Under the pieces are notes generated by a model. That model was not told the origin of the DNA. It did not search any database and saw only the letters and a program-made list of their open reading frames with translations. DNA of 64,000 bases from Maribacter stanieri (GTDB lineage Bacteria > Bacteroidota > Bacteroidia > Flavobacteriales > Flavobacteriaceae). Below are positions 36,709 to 44,645 of the stretch, in pieces. A program made the position numbers and the translations under genes. Where the stretch lies: NCBI RefSeq assembly GCF_900112245.1, contig NZ_FOYX01000001.1, forward strand, positions 1,413,856-1,477,855, written 5' to 3'. Numbering within the stretch: position 1 is the first letter of the stretch; each line of letters begins with the position of its first letter.

Positions 36709-36822
36709 CTATGAACCTAGTTGTGCCATAAAACCTGTAACGATTATAATTAGTAGTACTATTATTATCATAAGGTTATAGAACCTTCTCTTCTTTTTCT
36801 TGGTTTCTTTAAGTGATGCCAT
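36709..36822 (-). CDS. 37-residue single-pass membrane microprotein heading the tam operon
   Basis: The ATG at 36822 opens a 37-codon ORF ending in TAG at 36709. Residues 5-13 are strongly basic (KETKKKKRR) and residues 17-31 are a single hydrophobic helix (IIIVLLIIIV), followed by a short tail. This predicts a type II or N-in anchor with the basic end in the cytoplasm. It lies 17-53 nt upstream of tamB, depending on the tamB start, on the same strand. Length and composition fit a real small membrane protein. I cannot assign a family. Confidence 0.6.
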   Translation of the reverse strand: MASLKETKKKKRRFYNLMIIIVLLIIIVTGFMAQLGS

Positions 36823-37173
36823 AAAATGCAAAGTTAAGTCTACCAATATATAAAATTAGCTTATTTGCAACGAAGATTATCGGTATTCAACATTATGAAT
36901 GTAGCGTACTAATCTAATATCGAACAAATACCTACAGATGAAATGATTCATCGATACTTATTGTTCATTCGTCTATACTTAATTTGACTTAGTCTAAAGC
37001 GACAAATTTTAAAGTCACGTGCGCAATATCTTTGAAGTGTAATTAATGATTGACGAATAAGTTTAGTGTTACTAGTTCAAAATTAATTCTAGAGGCTAAG
37101 CCCATAAAAATTTTAATAGTTGTTCAGGTAGTTCCCCCAAACCGAAGAAGGCCAGTAGAAATATTGGTCTTTT
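36823..37173. other. 351-bp intergenic region with promoter and candidate small RNA
   Basis: This spacer lies between the tamB-side microprotein gene and the DUF4407 gene. I see no convincing protein gene: the open frame from about 37050 rightwards runs antisense through DUF4407 and is probably a shadow. It does contain a TAnnTTTG box and a plus-strand terminator-like hairpin. Confidence 0.5.
37027..37034 (+). promoter_or_regulatory. Putative -7 promoter box of the candidate small RNA
   Basis: TATCTTTG matches TAnnTTTG. No protein gene follows on this strand, so it would drive the short transcript ending at 37175. Confidence 0.4.
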
Positions 37174-37175
37174 TT
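37041..37175 (+). ncRNA. Second candidate small RNA, about 135 nt
   Basis: A TAnnTTTG box (37027-37034) is followed by about 130 nt without a convincing ORF and then by a hairpin. AAGGCCA (37148-37154) pairs with TGGTCTT (37165-37171) and runs into a T tract that reaches the DUF4407 stop codon. The layout matches that of the candidate RNA at 5467-5563. It may be only a terminator for an unseen transcript. I recognise no family. Confidence 0.35.
37148..37175 (+). terminator. Plus-strand terminator-like hairpin
   Basis: A 7-bp stem AAGGCCA / TGGTCTT (one G-U pair) with a 10-nt loop is followed by T residues. The minus strand shows no T run after this hairpin, so it does not serve DUF4407. Confidence 0.5.
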
Positions 37176-38277
37176 ATTTTAAGCCTTTTGTTTGAATGTT
37201 ATGAAAACTGTCTGCTTGTAAACGTAGCAACTCTTCTGCTTTTTTCTTTTTGTATCCGTAAAGTTCTTCTTCTCCCTTTAGATCTTCATATATTTTCTGA
37301 TTTATTTCACTATCAGTTGAAGCGATGAGTTTTCGTTGGGCCAGTTTTTGTTCGACCCAAGTAGAAAGAACGCTTTCTTCCTCTTCTAATTTAATATCAT
37401 ATTCACCTTTAGGTGCTAATAATTTGGCAATTATAGGAGAAGTTTCAATTGCTAAGAACAAAAGAAAAATAAAGAATGATGGTAGCCATGGCAATTCGTC
37501 TAAAGCGGTAATTCTTGCCATTAGACCATCAAAACCATCTATAATTGGTTGTGAATTTTTGACTACTTCTGCATATTCAATATCTAATGTGGCAATTTGA
37601 GATTCTAAGCCTGTTATTTTATCGGAAGTTGCTATTTTTAATTCCTGTAGTTCAGCAAGTGCAGCATCATGTTTTTCTCGTTTCTCAGCATATACAGGAC
37701 CTTTGCCTAATAATTTAGTACCTGCGGTTCCTTCTGCTTCATTTATATAAATATCATACATTGCATTGGTCTCTGCTTCTTTGGTAAGGACTTCTGCTTT
37801 TAAAAGAGCTATGTCTTGATTTAATTGCTCAATTTTTGGAGTGTATTGCAAGGCTAACTGATCTTTGTTCGCCAACGTAAGCTCATTTTTTTGCTCCAAT
37901 AAGACTTGATTGATTTCTTTCTCGAAAATTTTCATTTCCAAAGGTTTCGATATAACGATTGCAATGATTACCGCTAGAATAATACGGGGTGTAGCCTGTA
38001 AAAATTCTTGACCAATATTATCTCGTTTTTTAATGGTTGAAACGATAAAACGATCTAAGTTAAAAATTAGAAGTCCCCAAATGATCCCAAAAAATACAGC
38101 GGCATATACATTGTCAAAGACGGTAAATAGGGCATAACTACTTGCAATAAATGCCATAACAGCTGTAAAGAATACGGTAGCGCCTATACCTGCATATTTG
38201 TTTTGTTCTCCTTTAGAGCAGGTGTTTAATAGTTCTGCATCCGCACCTGAGCAGATAATAAAAAATTTTTGTAGCAT
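37174..38277 (-). CDS. DUF4407 family membrane protein with long coiled coil
   Basis: The 367-residue protein starts MLQKFFIICSGADAELLNTC, a DUF4407 signature, and has three N-terminal membrane segments (about 30-115). A periplasmic coiled-coil stretch follows (about 125-255, rich in K/E/L). A fourth membrane segment (about 270-290) leads to a basic cytoplasmic tail. The LLIFNLDRFIVSTIKK motif after the second helix pair is typical. The function is unknown. It follows the second blaI/M56 pair but is separated by a strong terminator, so it is probably independently transcribed. Confidence 0.87.
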   Translation of the reverse strand: MLQKFFIICSGADAELLNTCSKGEQNKYAGIGATVFFTAVMAFIASSYALFTVFDNVYAAVFFGIIWGLLIFNLDRFIVSTIKKRDNIGQEFLQATPRIILAVIIAIVISKPLEMKIFEKEINQVLLEQKNELTLANKDQLALQYTPKIEQLNQDIALLKAEVLTKEAETNAMYDIYINEAEGTAGTKLLGKGPVYAEKREKHDAALAELQELKIATSDKITGLESQIATLDIEYAEVVKNSQPIIDGFDGLMARITALDELPWLPSFFIFLLFLAIETSPIIAKLLAPKGEYDIKLEEEESVLSTWVEQKLAQRKLIASTDSEINQKIYEDLKGEEELYGYKKKKAEELLRLQADSFHNIQTKGLK

Positions 38278-38346
38278 TTTAATTTGTTTTTTGATTGATG
38301 ATGATGTCTACTGGATGAACGTAACTATTCCATTTTTGGTACGCAA

Positions 38347-38369
38347 AAAGCCCTCGAAAAGAGGGCTTT
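38347..38369 (-). terminator. Rho-independent terminator after the second M56 gene
   Basis: The perfect 9-bp stem AAAGCCCTC / GAGGGCTTT with a 5-nt loop is followed on the minus strand by a T tract. It separates the blaI/M56 operon from DUF4407. Confidence 0.85.
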
Positions 38370-38390
38370 AACATATGTTTGACGTTGTAG

Positions 38391-40394
38391 TTATTTGATT
38401 GTTACAGGTTCTTTGGTAATTCTTACTTCTGCTTTGCCATTTTTCGCTATAGATTCCATATTTAACTCCTTGTTTTTCTTTAGCAGGTCAATGGCTTTAT
38501 CAGACGAGACTTCTTTGCCTTCGTAGAAGAACGTTGCTCCTTTTTTCGCCATATCAATAGCATAGTCTAACGGGGAAGGCGGAGTAGGAGGTGGTGGAAT
38601 ATTGCTTATTTCTTCTTTTTTGACATTAGGACTTGGTGGTGGAGGGATATCACTTTTTTCCCCTCTATGAACCAAAGGTGCATTTGGTGCTGGTGGAGGC
38701 TCAGGGAAATCAGGAAAAGGTTGCGCTGATATCTTTTGCTCATCAGACATTATTTCATAGATATTAGTTAGCTTATCAACATCAGATTTCATGATACGAA
38801 TATTACCGCCTTTTGATATCATGGTATTGTATTTTTTTGCTAAGATATTATAGTCTGCCATTTGCGTTTTTGTAGCAGTTTCTTGATATTCTTTTTTCTC
38901 GTTAAAAACTGTAATGCTTTTAGTTCCTAGCTTCCTAAGTTCCTTTGATATGCTGTCTATTAAAACTGAATCTAAAATCTCTTTTGTGTAAATCTGAACT
39001 CCTAATTTTTTTTGATTTATGGCAGCTGTATATTTTGAATTTAATTTTTCTGAAAGTTCAGCAAATTGAATTAGTTCATCATTAAACCATATCTCGTTTT
39101 CATTTTTAATTTCTAACCATGCAATTTCTAGTAGTGGCTCGTTATAAATATCTAGTTCAAATTCTTTGAATACATTTTTCCTACGAATTACTTTTGCCTC
39201 TTCTACTGTTTTACCATTATATACACTTGGTTTATGTCCGTTTATACTCGATGTTTTATTGCTAAAATGTTCTATTTTAGTAATACCAGTATATTGAATT
39301 TCTGATTGAACCCGTTCAATTAGCTTATACTGATTTTCATCATAAAGAATATTGGCAGTTAGGTAATTCCTAATGATATAAGGTTCTAAGTTTTTGTTTA
39401 TTTTAAAAATCTCCTTTGACAAATTCTCTAATAATACAGGATGATCATTGACTAGTAAATTTCCTGTTTCAGTGATTTCTATGTTTATATCCTTAATTGT
39501 TTTGTGAGCTATTATATTTTTTTGACTAAATCCGTAAAGCATGATTGCTAATAGGGGTAACAATAATAAACTTCTTATTAGAAAGCCCTTTTTCGATGTT
39601 TGTTTTTTCATGATGATAAATCGTTTTTTGATTGATGAATAATTAATGGCATTTGCAATGCCAACTGATTGATGAACATTATAGCTGCCGTTTGATAAGT
39701 ACGACAGTAAGGTGTGTTGATAATTTAATTGGTCCTCGTGATTTTTAAGTACAGCGCTATCGGCTAGAAATTCATGATTTAGTTTTATACTCTTTTTAAA
39801 AAAATATAATACAGGGTTAAACCAGAATAACACTTGTAAAAACTCTATTAGCAATACATCTAAACTGTGTTTTTGTAAGGCGTGTGTTTCCTCATGAAGT
39901 AGTACAGAATTGGGAATGCTTTTGGTTTCAAACTTGTGTTTATTCAGAAAGATGAAATTGAAAAAGGTATGAGGTGGAAGTTGCTGTTTTAGTAATACGT
40001 TTGTAATAGAATTTTGCTTCAGTTTTGGGTTGTTGCGTATACGAGACCATAACTGTATGAGATGGCGAATGAATCTAAACCCGAAACCAACAACGCCAAT
40101 TCCATAAATTGTCCAAAAAACTAATGACCAATTCAAAGGTGATTGCGCAACTTCTTTAGCTATGTTTTGATTCTCAATATTCTGTTCTATAGCTAATACT
40201 TGGGTAGAAACATCGCTAGGTTCTATCTCAATATATTCGGTAAAAACTATGCTAGGTATTATGAATGAGGAAACCAATGTTGCTATTAAAAAAAAACGTT
40301 TAAACTGATGCATGCTTTCGTTTTCTAACAATACCTTGTAGAAAGTTAGAAAGATTGCCATACAGGCGGTAGATTTTAATAGGAAGATAATCAT
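38391..40394 (-). CDS. M56 (BlaR1-like) membrane metallopeptidase (copy 2)
   Basis: The 667-residue protein has N-terminal membrane segments (about 1-22, 33-50 and 90-110). The zinc motif is His167-Glu-Glu-Thr-His171, and a fourth hydrophobic segment lies near 270-285. The extracytoplasmic C-terminal half has no TonB_C domain. It contains a proline-rich linker (FPEPPPAPNAP and similar repeats) before a small C-terminal module (FYEGKEVSSDKAIDLLKK). The blaI-like gene ends 2 bp upstream. By analogy with BlaR1/MecR1 it should sense an envelope signal and inactivate its repressor. Confidence 0.9.
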   Translation of the reverse strand: MIIFLLKSTACMAIFLTFYKVLLENESMHQFKRFFLIATLVSSFIIPSIVFTEYIEIEPSDVSTQVLAIEQNIENQNIAKEVAQSPLNWSLVFWTIYGIGVVGFGFRFIRHLIQLWSRIRNNPKLKQNSITNVLLKQQLPPHTFFNFIFLNKHKFETKSIPNSVLLHEETHALQKHSLDVLLIEFLQVLFWFNPVLYFFKKSIKLNHEFLADSAVLKNHEDQLNYQHTLLSYLSNGSYNVHQSVGIANAINYSSIKKRFIIMKKQTSKKGFLIRSLLLLPLLAIMLYGFSQKNIIAHKTIKDINIEITETGNLLVNDHPVLLENLSKEIFKINKNLEPYIIRNYLTANILYDENQYKLIERVQSEIQYTGITKIEHFSNKTSSINGHKPSVYNGKTVEEAKVIRRKNVFKEFELDIYNEPLLEIAWLEIKNENEIWFNDELIQFAELSEKLNSKYTAAINQKKLGVQIYTKEILDSVLIDSISKELRKLGTKSITVFNEKKEYQETATKTQMADYNILAKKYNTMISKGGNIRIMKSDVDKLTNIYEIMSDEQKISAQPFPDFPEPPPAPNAPLVHRGEKSDIPPPPSPNVKKEEISNIPPPPTPPSPLDYAIDMAKKGATFFYEGKEVSSDKAIDLLKKNKELNMESIAKNGKAEVRITKEPVTIK

Positions 40395-40396
40395 GC

Positions 40397-40762
40397 TTAT
40401 TTTTTTAAGATTTCATTATCTATTAATTTTTTTAATTCTTCCAATTCTGCTTTGCTTAAATCAGTTTCTTGGGTAAAAAAAGATGCGAACTGACTGGCAC
40501 TATCGTTGAAAAAATTCTTAATTAATCCGTTAACATGTTTAGAGAAATAGTCCTTCTTTTTTACTAATGGAAAGTATTCTCTACTTCTGCCAAAGCTCTT
40601 GTAATCAATGAACTTTTTATCGGTCATTCTTTTCAAAAGCGTAGCAACGGTTGTTGTTGCCGGTTTTGGTTCTGGATAAGCATCCAACAAATCTTTCATA
40701 AATGCTTTCTTCTGTTTCCAGAGAATATTCATTAATTCTTCTTCCGATTTGGATAATTGCAT
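40397..40762 (-). CDS. BlaI/MecI/CopY-family transcriptional repressor (copy 2)
   Basis: The 121-residue winged-helix repressor starts MQLSKSEEELMNILWKQ and contains KPATTTVATLLKRMTDKKFIDY, the DNA-recognition part. The C-terminal region is helical and ends in lysines. It precedes the M56 gene by 2 bp on the same strand. The upstream dyads at 40785-40827 have the CTACA...TGTAG pattern of classical Bla/Mec operators, unlike those of copy 1. Confidence 0.93.
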   Translation of the reverse strand: MQLSKSEEELMNILWKQKKAFMKDLLDAYPEPKPATTTVATLLKRMTDKKFIDYKSFGRSREYFPLVKKKDYFSKHVNGLIKNFFNDSASQFASFFTQETDLSKAELEELKKLIDNEILKK

Positions 40763-40784
40763 TTTTCTATAAATTTAGAGCGTG

Positions 40785-40827
40785 TTCTACAAACATAGAA
40801 TAAATATTTTAATTCTACAAGTGTAGA
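40785..40827. promoter_or_regulatory. Two BlaI-type operators over the second blaI/M56 promoter
   Basis: TCTACAAGTGTAGA (40814-40827) is a dyad with 6-bp arms and a 2-bp centre. TTCTACAAACATAGAA (40785-40800) is a related dyad. Centres are 28 bp apart. The second covers the minus-strand -7 box TATGTTTG (40790-40797) and the first covers a TTG 20 bp further upstream, a good -33 match. Both dyads contain TCTACAA, and TACA...TGTA agrees with known BlaI/MecI operators, so autorepression is likely. Confidence 0.75.
40790..40797 (-). promoter_or_regulatory. Minus-strand -7 promoter box of the second blaI/M56 operon
   Basis: On the minus strand this reads TATGTTTG, matching TAnnTTTG, with a TTG 20 bp upstream. 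It lies inside a palindromic operator. Confidence 0.65.
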
Positions 40828-40870
40828 GATTGAATTAATTTTGCCTTAGGGATAGTAGTGAAAAGCCCGC

Positions 40871-40926
40871 ATTCGCTTTTTGCGAAGCGTACTTGTAATG
40901 TATAGCCCGACCCCAATTCTTTGGGG
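40871..40926. repeat. Two short hairpins before the phnA-like gene
   Basis: TTCGC-TTTTT-GCGAA (40872-40886) and CCCCAA-TTCT-TTGGGG (40911-40926) are perfect small inverted repeats in a relatively GC-rich stretch. They may be a dispersed intergenic repeat unit or leader structures. No T tract suggests a terminator. Confidence 0.4.
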
Positions 40927-40982
40927 AAAGACCCTAACGCCCCATGAAAAAGATGTAAATTTGAAACCTAAAACAACCAATA

Positions 40983-41561
40983 ATGAGTGTAAAAGATGAT
41001 TTGGAAGCACGTAGCGGTTCCACATGTGAGCTTTGTACAGGTACCAATAATTTAGAAGTTTTTGAAGTGGAGCCAGTTTCTATTAGTGGAGTAGATTCAA
41101 GTATTTTGGCATGTGAGACTTGTCGTACTCAAATAGAAGATCCGGAGCAAATGGATGCCAACCACTGGCGATGTCTTAATGATAGTATGTGGAGCGAATA
41201 TGATTCTGTAAAAGTAGTTGCGTGGAGAATGTTATCTAGATTAAAATCTGAAGGTTGGCCTAAAGATTTATTAGATATGATCTATCTAGAGCCTGAGGCT
41301 TTAGTTTGGGCAAAAGCAACAGGAGAAGGTTTAGCAGAAGCAGATAAGATAATTCATAGAGATGTAAATGGCGTAATTCTAGAAAATGGTGATAGCGTTG
41401 TTTTGGTAAAAGATTTGAAAATAAAAGGATCTAGCCAAGTTGCCAAACAAGGTACTGCAGTACGTAGAATTTCTTTAGACCGTGAAAATGCAGAATATAT
41501 TGAAGGTAAAGTAGGACCAACAATGACGGTTATAATTACTAAGTACGTTAAGAAAATATAG
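40983..41561 (+). CDS. PhnA-domain protein
   Basis: The 192-residue protein has an N-terminal four-cysteine zinc-ribbon-like part (Cys15-x2-Cys18 and Cys44-x2-Cys47). A C-terminal PhnA/YjdM domain follows (about 125-190: VNGVILENGDSVVLVKDLKIKG). The name comes from linkage with phosphonate genes in E. coli, but the family is not proven to act on phosphonates, and no phn genes are here. It ends at a strong bidirectional terminator. Confidence 0.92.
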   Translation: MSVKDDLEARSGSTCELCTGTNNLEVFEVEPVSISGVDSSILACETCRTQIEDPEQMDANHWRCLNDSMWSEYDSVKVVAWRMLSRLKSEGWPKDLLDMIYLEPEALVWAKATGEGLAEADKIIHRDVNGVILENGDSVVLVKDLKIKGSSQVAKQGTAVRRISLDRENAEYIEGKVGPTMTVIITKYVKKI

Positions 41562-41619
41562 TTGTTGGTAGTTAATTCTTAGAATTAATATATCATCAAC
41601 AAAAGATACTGCTACAATA

Positions 41620-41655
41620 AAATAAACGTCTTTGCTCGCAAAGACGTTTATTTTT
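41620..41655. terminator. Bidirectional terminator between PhnA and M20 genes
   Basis: A perfect stem of about 15 bp (AAATAAACGTCTTTGC / GCAAAGACGTTTATTT, with a TC loop) is flanked by A and T tracts. It can stop both convergent transcripts. Confidence 0.9.
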
Positions 41656-41669
41656 TAATTTACTGTCAA

Positions 41670-43061
41670 CTATTTCTTGGACATTTCAGTGAAATATTCA
41701 TAGAAGTAAGGAATGGTTTCAATTCCTTTAAAGTAATTCCATACCCCAAAATGTTCGTTAGGGGAGTGTATGGCATCACTATCTAGACCAAAGCCCATTA
41801 AAATAGTTTTACTGCCTAATTCCTTTTCAAATAAAGAAACTATGGGTATACTACCACCACTGCGTTGTGGAATTGGTTTTTTGCCAAACGTGTTTTCATA
41901 AGCTTTTGAAGCCGCTTGGTAGGCAATGGTGTCAATAGGGGTAACATATCCTTGTCCGCCATGATGGGGTTTCACTACTACTTTTATACCTTTAGGGGCA
42001 ATAGACTCAAAATGAGTTTTGAACAATTCTGTAATCTCTCTCCAATCTTGATTTGGAACCAAACGCATAGATATTTTAGCAAATGCTTTGCTTGCAATAA
42101 CTGTTTTAGCACCTTCGCCAGTATACCCGCCCCAAATACCATTAACATCTAATGTTGGTCTAATAGAGTTTCTCTCATTTGTAGAATACCCTTTTTCACC
42201 ATACACAGATTCTATATCTAACGCATTTTGATATTTTTCAATACTAAAAGGTGCTTTTGCCATTTCTGCCCTTTCCTCGCTTGAAAGCTCTTCTACCTTA
42301 TCATAAAAACCAGGAATTGTAATATGATTGTTTTCGTCGTGTAGACTAGCAATCATTTTGGTTAAAATATTTATCGGGTTAGCAACCGCACCACCGTATA
42401 ATCCGGAATGTAAATCACGGTTAGGTCCGGTAACTTCTACCTCAACATAGCTTAACCCACGTAAACCTGTTGTAATTGAGGGTACATCATTTGCGATCAT
42501 GCCAGTATCGGATATTAAAATAATATCATTTGCTAGCTTTTCTTTATTTTCAGCAACGTAAATAGCTAAGTTATTACTACCAACTTCTTCTTCACCTTCG
42601 ATCATAAATTTTACGTTACATGGTAATTGATTGGTATTTACCATCAACTCTAATGCCTTTACGTGCATGTACATTTGTCCCTTATCATCACAAGCGCCAC
42701 GTGCAAAAATTGCGCCTTCAGGATGCTTTTCCGTTTTTTTGATTACCGGTTCAAATGGTGGTGAGTGCCATAAGTTAATTGGATCTGCCGGTTGCACGTC
42801 ATAATGACCATATACTAAAACGGTAGGTAAATCAGGATTTATGATTTTTTCACCATATACAATTGGATATCCTGCAGTTTCATGAATTTCAACAATATCG
42901 CAACCTGCCTCCTCTAATCTCATTTTTACTGTATCTGCAGTATCTAAAACATCTTGAGAAAAAGCAGAATCTGCGCTAACAGACTGAATCTTAAGTAGTT
43001 CAATGATTTCATTTAAAAATCGGTCCTTGTTTTCCGATAGATAATTCTTTACGTTTTCCAT
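41670..43061 (-). CDS. M20-family dipeptidase
   Basis: The 463-residue protein has the M20 metal and catalytic motifs: YGHYDVQPADP (His and Asp), GACDDKGQMYMH, and the catalytic Glu pair in EGEEEVGSNN. The dimerisation domain lies in the middle (about 190-350). The C-terminal PQRSGGSIPIVSLFEKELG and GFGLDSDAIHSPNEHFG carry the last ligands. The length fits the M20 dipeptidases related to carnosinase (CNDP type), which cut dipeptides in the cytoplasm. No signal peptide is present. Confidence 0.94.
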   Translation of the reverse strand: MENVKNYLSENKDRFLNEIIELLKIQSVSADSAFSQDVLDTADTVKMRLEEAGCDIVEIHETAGYPIVYGEKIINPDLPTVLVYGHYDVQPADPINLWHSPPFEPVIKKTEKHPEGAIFARGACDDKGQMYMHVKALELMVNTNQLPCNVKFMIEGEEEVGSNNLAIYVAENKEKLANDIILISDTGMIANDVPSITTGLRGLSYVEVEVTGPNRDLHSGLYGGAVANPINILTKMIASLHDENNHITIPGFYDKVEELSSEERAEMAKAPFSIEKYQNALDIESVYGEKGYSTNERNSIRPTLDVNGIWGGYTGEGAKTVIASKAFAKISMRLVPNQDWREITELFKTHFESIAPKGIKVVVKPHHGGQGYVTPIDTIAYQAASKAYENTFGKKPIPQRSGGSIPIVSLFEKELGSKTILMGFGLDSDAIHSPNEHFGVWNYFKGIETIPYFYEYFTEMSKK

Positions 43062-43144
43062 GTACTATTTTATGTGACTTTTGATAAAAGTACAAAAAGC
43101 GTAATTTTTAAATAGCTAAAATTTAGAGAATTGATTTTTTGCGT

Positions 43145-43152
43145 TATATTTG
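43145..43152 (+). promoter_or_regulatory. Putative -7 promoter box of tRNA-Leu
   Basis: TATATTTG matches TAnnTTTG about 38 bp before the mature tRNA 5' end. Confidence 0.5.
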
Positions 43153-43190
43153 CACCCCGATAATCACTATTTAGTGATTTAGGAAAGTAT

Positions 43191-43272
43191 GCAGGCGTGG
43201 TGGAATTGGTAGACACGCTAGACTTAGGATCTAGTGCCGCAAGGTGTGAGAGTTCGAGTCTCTCCGCCTGTA
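43191..43272 (+). tRNA. tRNA-Leu (UAG anticodon)
   Basis: The acceptor arm GCAGGCG pairs with CGCCTGT (first pair G-U) and the discriminator base is A. The anticodon stem CTAGA/TCTAG encloses the loop CTTAGGA with anticodon TAG, reading CUA and other CUN codons. A short variable arm and the T arm GAGAG-TTCGAGT-CTCTC complete the cloverleaf. The CCA end is not encoded. Confidence 0.96.
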
Positions 43273-43279
43273 CAACGAT

Positions 43280-43309
43280 AAAGCTCTTCAGAAATGAAGG
43301 GCTTTTTTT
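43280..43309 (+). terminator. Rho-independent terminator of tRNA-Leu
   Basis: An 11-bp stem (AAAGCTCTTCA / TGAAGGGCTTT, one G-U pair) with a GAAA loop runs into seven T residues. Confidence 0.9.
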
Positions 43310-43419
43310 ATTTTTAATTTCTATTTGCCCATAACAAATCATATTTTCCTTACTGTAAGTTTTAAGTATTATTTACTTCTAATACTATAATTACATTAAC
43401 AGTATAGAAAACACTACAT

Positions 43420-44625
43420 ATGGGTTTTGAAAAAGTATCGTTTACAAATTCTCCAGGAAAACAATTGGCGGCAAGATTAGAGTTGCCCAACAATCAAGCA
43501 GCGCATAGTTATGCCATTTTTGCCCATTGCTTTACATGTAATAAGAATTTTTCTGCTGTTAGAAATATTTCTAGGGCTCTTGTAAATAAAGGTATTGCAG
43601 TACTTAGATTCGATTTTACGGGACTTGGTGAAAGCGAAGGTGATTTTGAAGAAACTAATTTCTCTTCTAATGTTACGGATTTAATAGATGCCGCTAATTT
43701 TTTAGAGGCTAATTATAAAGCTCCTTCATTATTGGTAGGGCATTCTTTAGGTGGCGCAGCGGTAATTTTTGCAGCTTCAGAATTAGAGTCTGTTTTAGCT
43801 GTCGCAACAGTTGGGGCACCATCTTCACCAGCTCATGTACAACATTTGTTTAAATCAAATGTGGCAGAAATAAATGCTACCGGTAAAGCTAAGGTAAATA
43901 TTGGTGGAAGAGATTTTACGATTAAAAAGGATTTTATTGATGATATAGAGTCTAAACCTATGCAAAATGTTCTCAAAAATATGAGAAAACCATTTTTGGT
44001 CATTCATTCGCCACAAGATACCGTAGTGGGTATTCAGAATGCACAAGAATTATATCATTATGCGCACCATCCAAAAAGTTTTGTATCCATAGATAAAGCA
44101 GATCATTTATTAACGAATAACGAAGATTCTACGTATGTGGGTAATGTAATAGCTGGTTGGGCAGCACGATATTTAGATATTCCGAAAAGACAAGAATTGA
44201 AAACTGCACACCAAGTAGCAGTAAGTATCGGTAATGAAGGTTTTACATCTGAAATAGTGTCTGGTAAGCATTTACTGATAGCTGATGAGCCTGTAAGTTT
44301 CGGGGGAAATGATTTTGGACCTTCTCCATATGAATATGTATCATCTGGTTTAGGGGCTTGCACCGCAATGACATTAAGGATGTATGCAACTAGAAAAAAA
44401 TGGGATTTGCAGAAAGTCATTGTCCATGTGGATCACGGTAAAGAACATGCACCTGATTCTGAGAACACATCAGCGGTTAAAAAAATTGATACCTTTAAAA
44501 GGAAAATTGAATTATTTGGTAATTTAGACGATAAACAAAGAAAGAGATTATTAGAAATCGCCGATAAATGCCCTGTTCATAAAACACTTGAGTCGGAAGC
44601 TGTCATTGTAACTGAATTAGTTTAA
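43420..44625 (+). CDS. Alpha/beta-hydrolase fused to OsmC domain
   Basis: The 401-residue protein joins two domains. Residues 1-255 are an alpha/beta hydrolase with the nucleophile elbow GHSLGG (Ser109), FDFTGLGES and a catalytic-type His in DKADHLL. Residues of about 265-401 are an OsmC/Ohr domain with both redox cysteines, Cys314 (GLGACTAM) and Cys384 (KCPVH). OsmC proteins reduce organic hydroperoxides. The fusion could release an ester or lipid peroxide and detoxify it in one protein. DUF427 follows after 20 bp. Confidence 0.94.
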   Translation: MGFEKVSFTNSPGKQLAARLELPNNQAAHSYAIFAHCFTCNKNFSAVRNISRALVNKGIAVLRFDFTGLGESEGDFEETNFSSNVTDLIDAANFLEANYKAPSLLVGHSLGGAAVIFAASELESVLAVATVGAPSSPAHVQHLFKSNVAEINATGKAKVNIGGRDFTIKKDFIDDIESKPMQNVLKNMRKPFLVIHSPQDTVVGIQNAQELYHYAHHPKSFVSIDKADHLLTNNEDSTYVGNVIAGWAARYLDIPKRQELKTAHQVAVSIGNEGFTSEIVSGKHLLIADEPVSFGGNDFGPSPYEYVSSGLGACTAMTLRMYATRKKWDLQKVIVHVDHGKEHAPDSENTSAVKKIDTFKRKIELFGNLDDKQRKRLLEIADKCPVHKTLESEAVIVTELV

Positions 44626-44645
44626 GAGAAATAAATATTTAAAAA

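Noticed and set aside
37050-37328. A plus-strand ORF of 92 codons starting at 37050
   Set aside because: It runs antisense through the end of the DUF4407 gene, starts with TTG and has no recognisable domain. The 5' part overlaps a terminator-like hairpin.
43070-43342. A minus-strand ORF of 90 codons across the tRNA region
   Set aside because: It runs antisense through the tRNA-Leu gene and its terminator. The translation has no known motif, so it is a shadow of the RNA gene.
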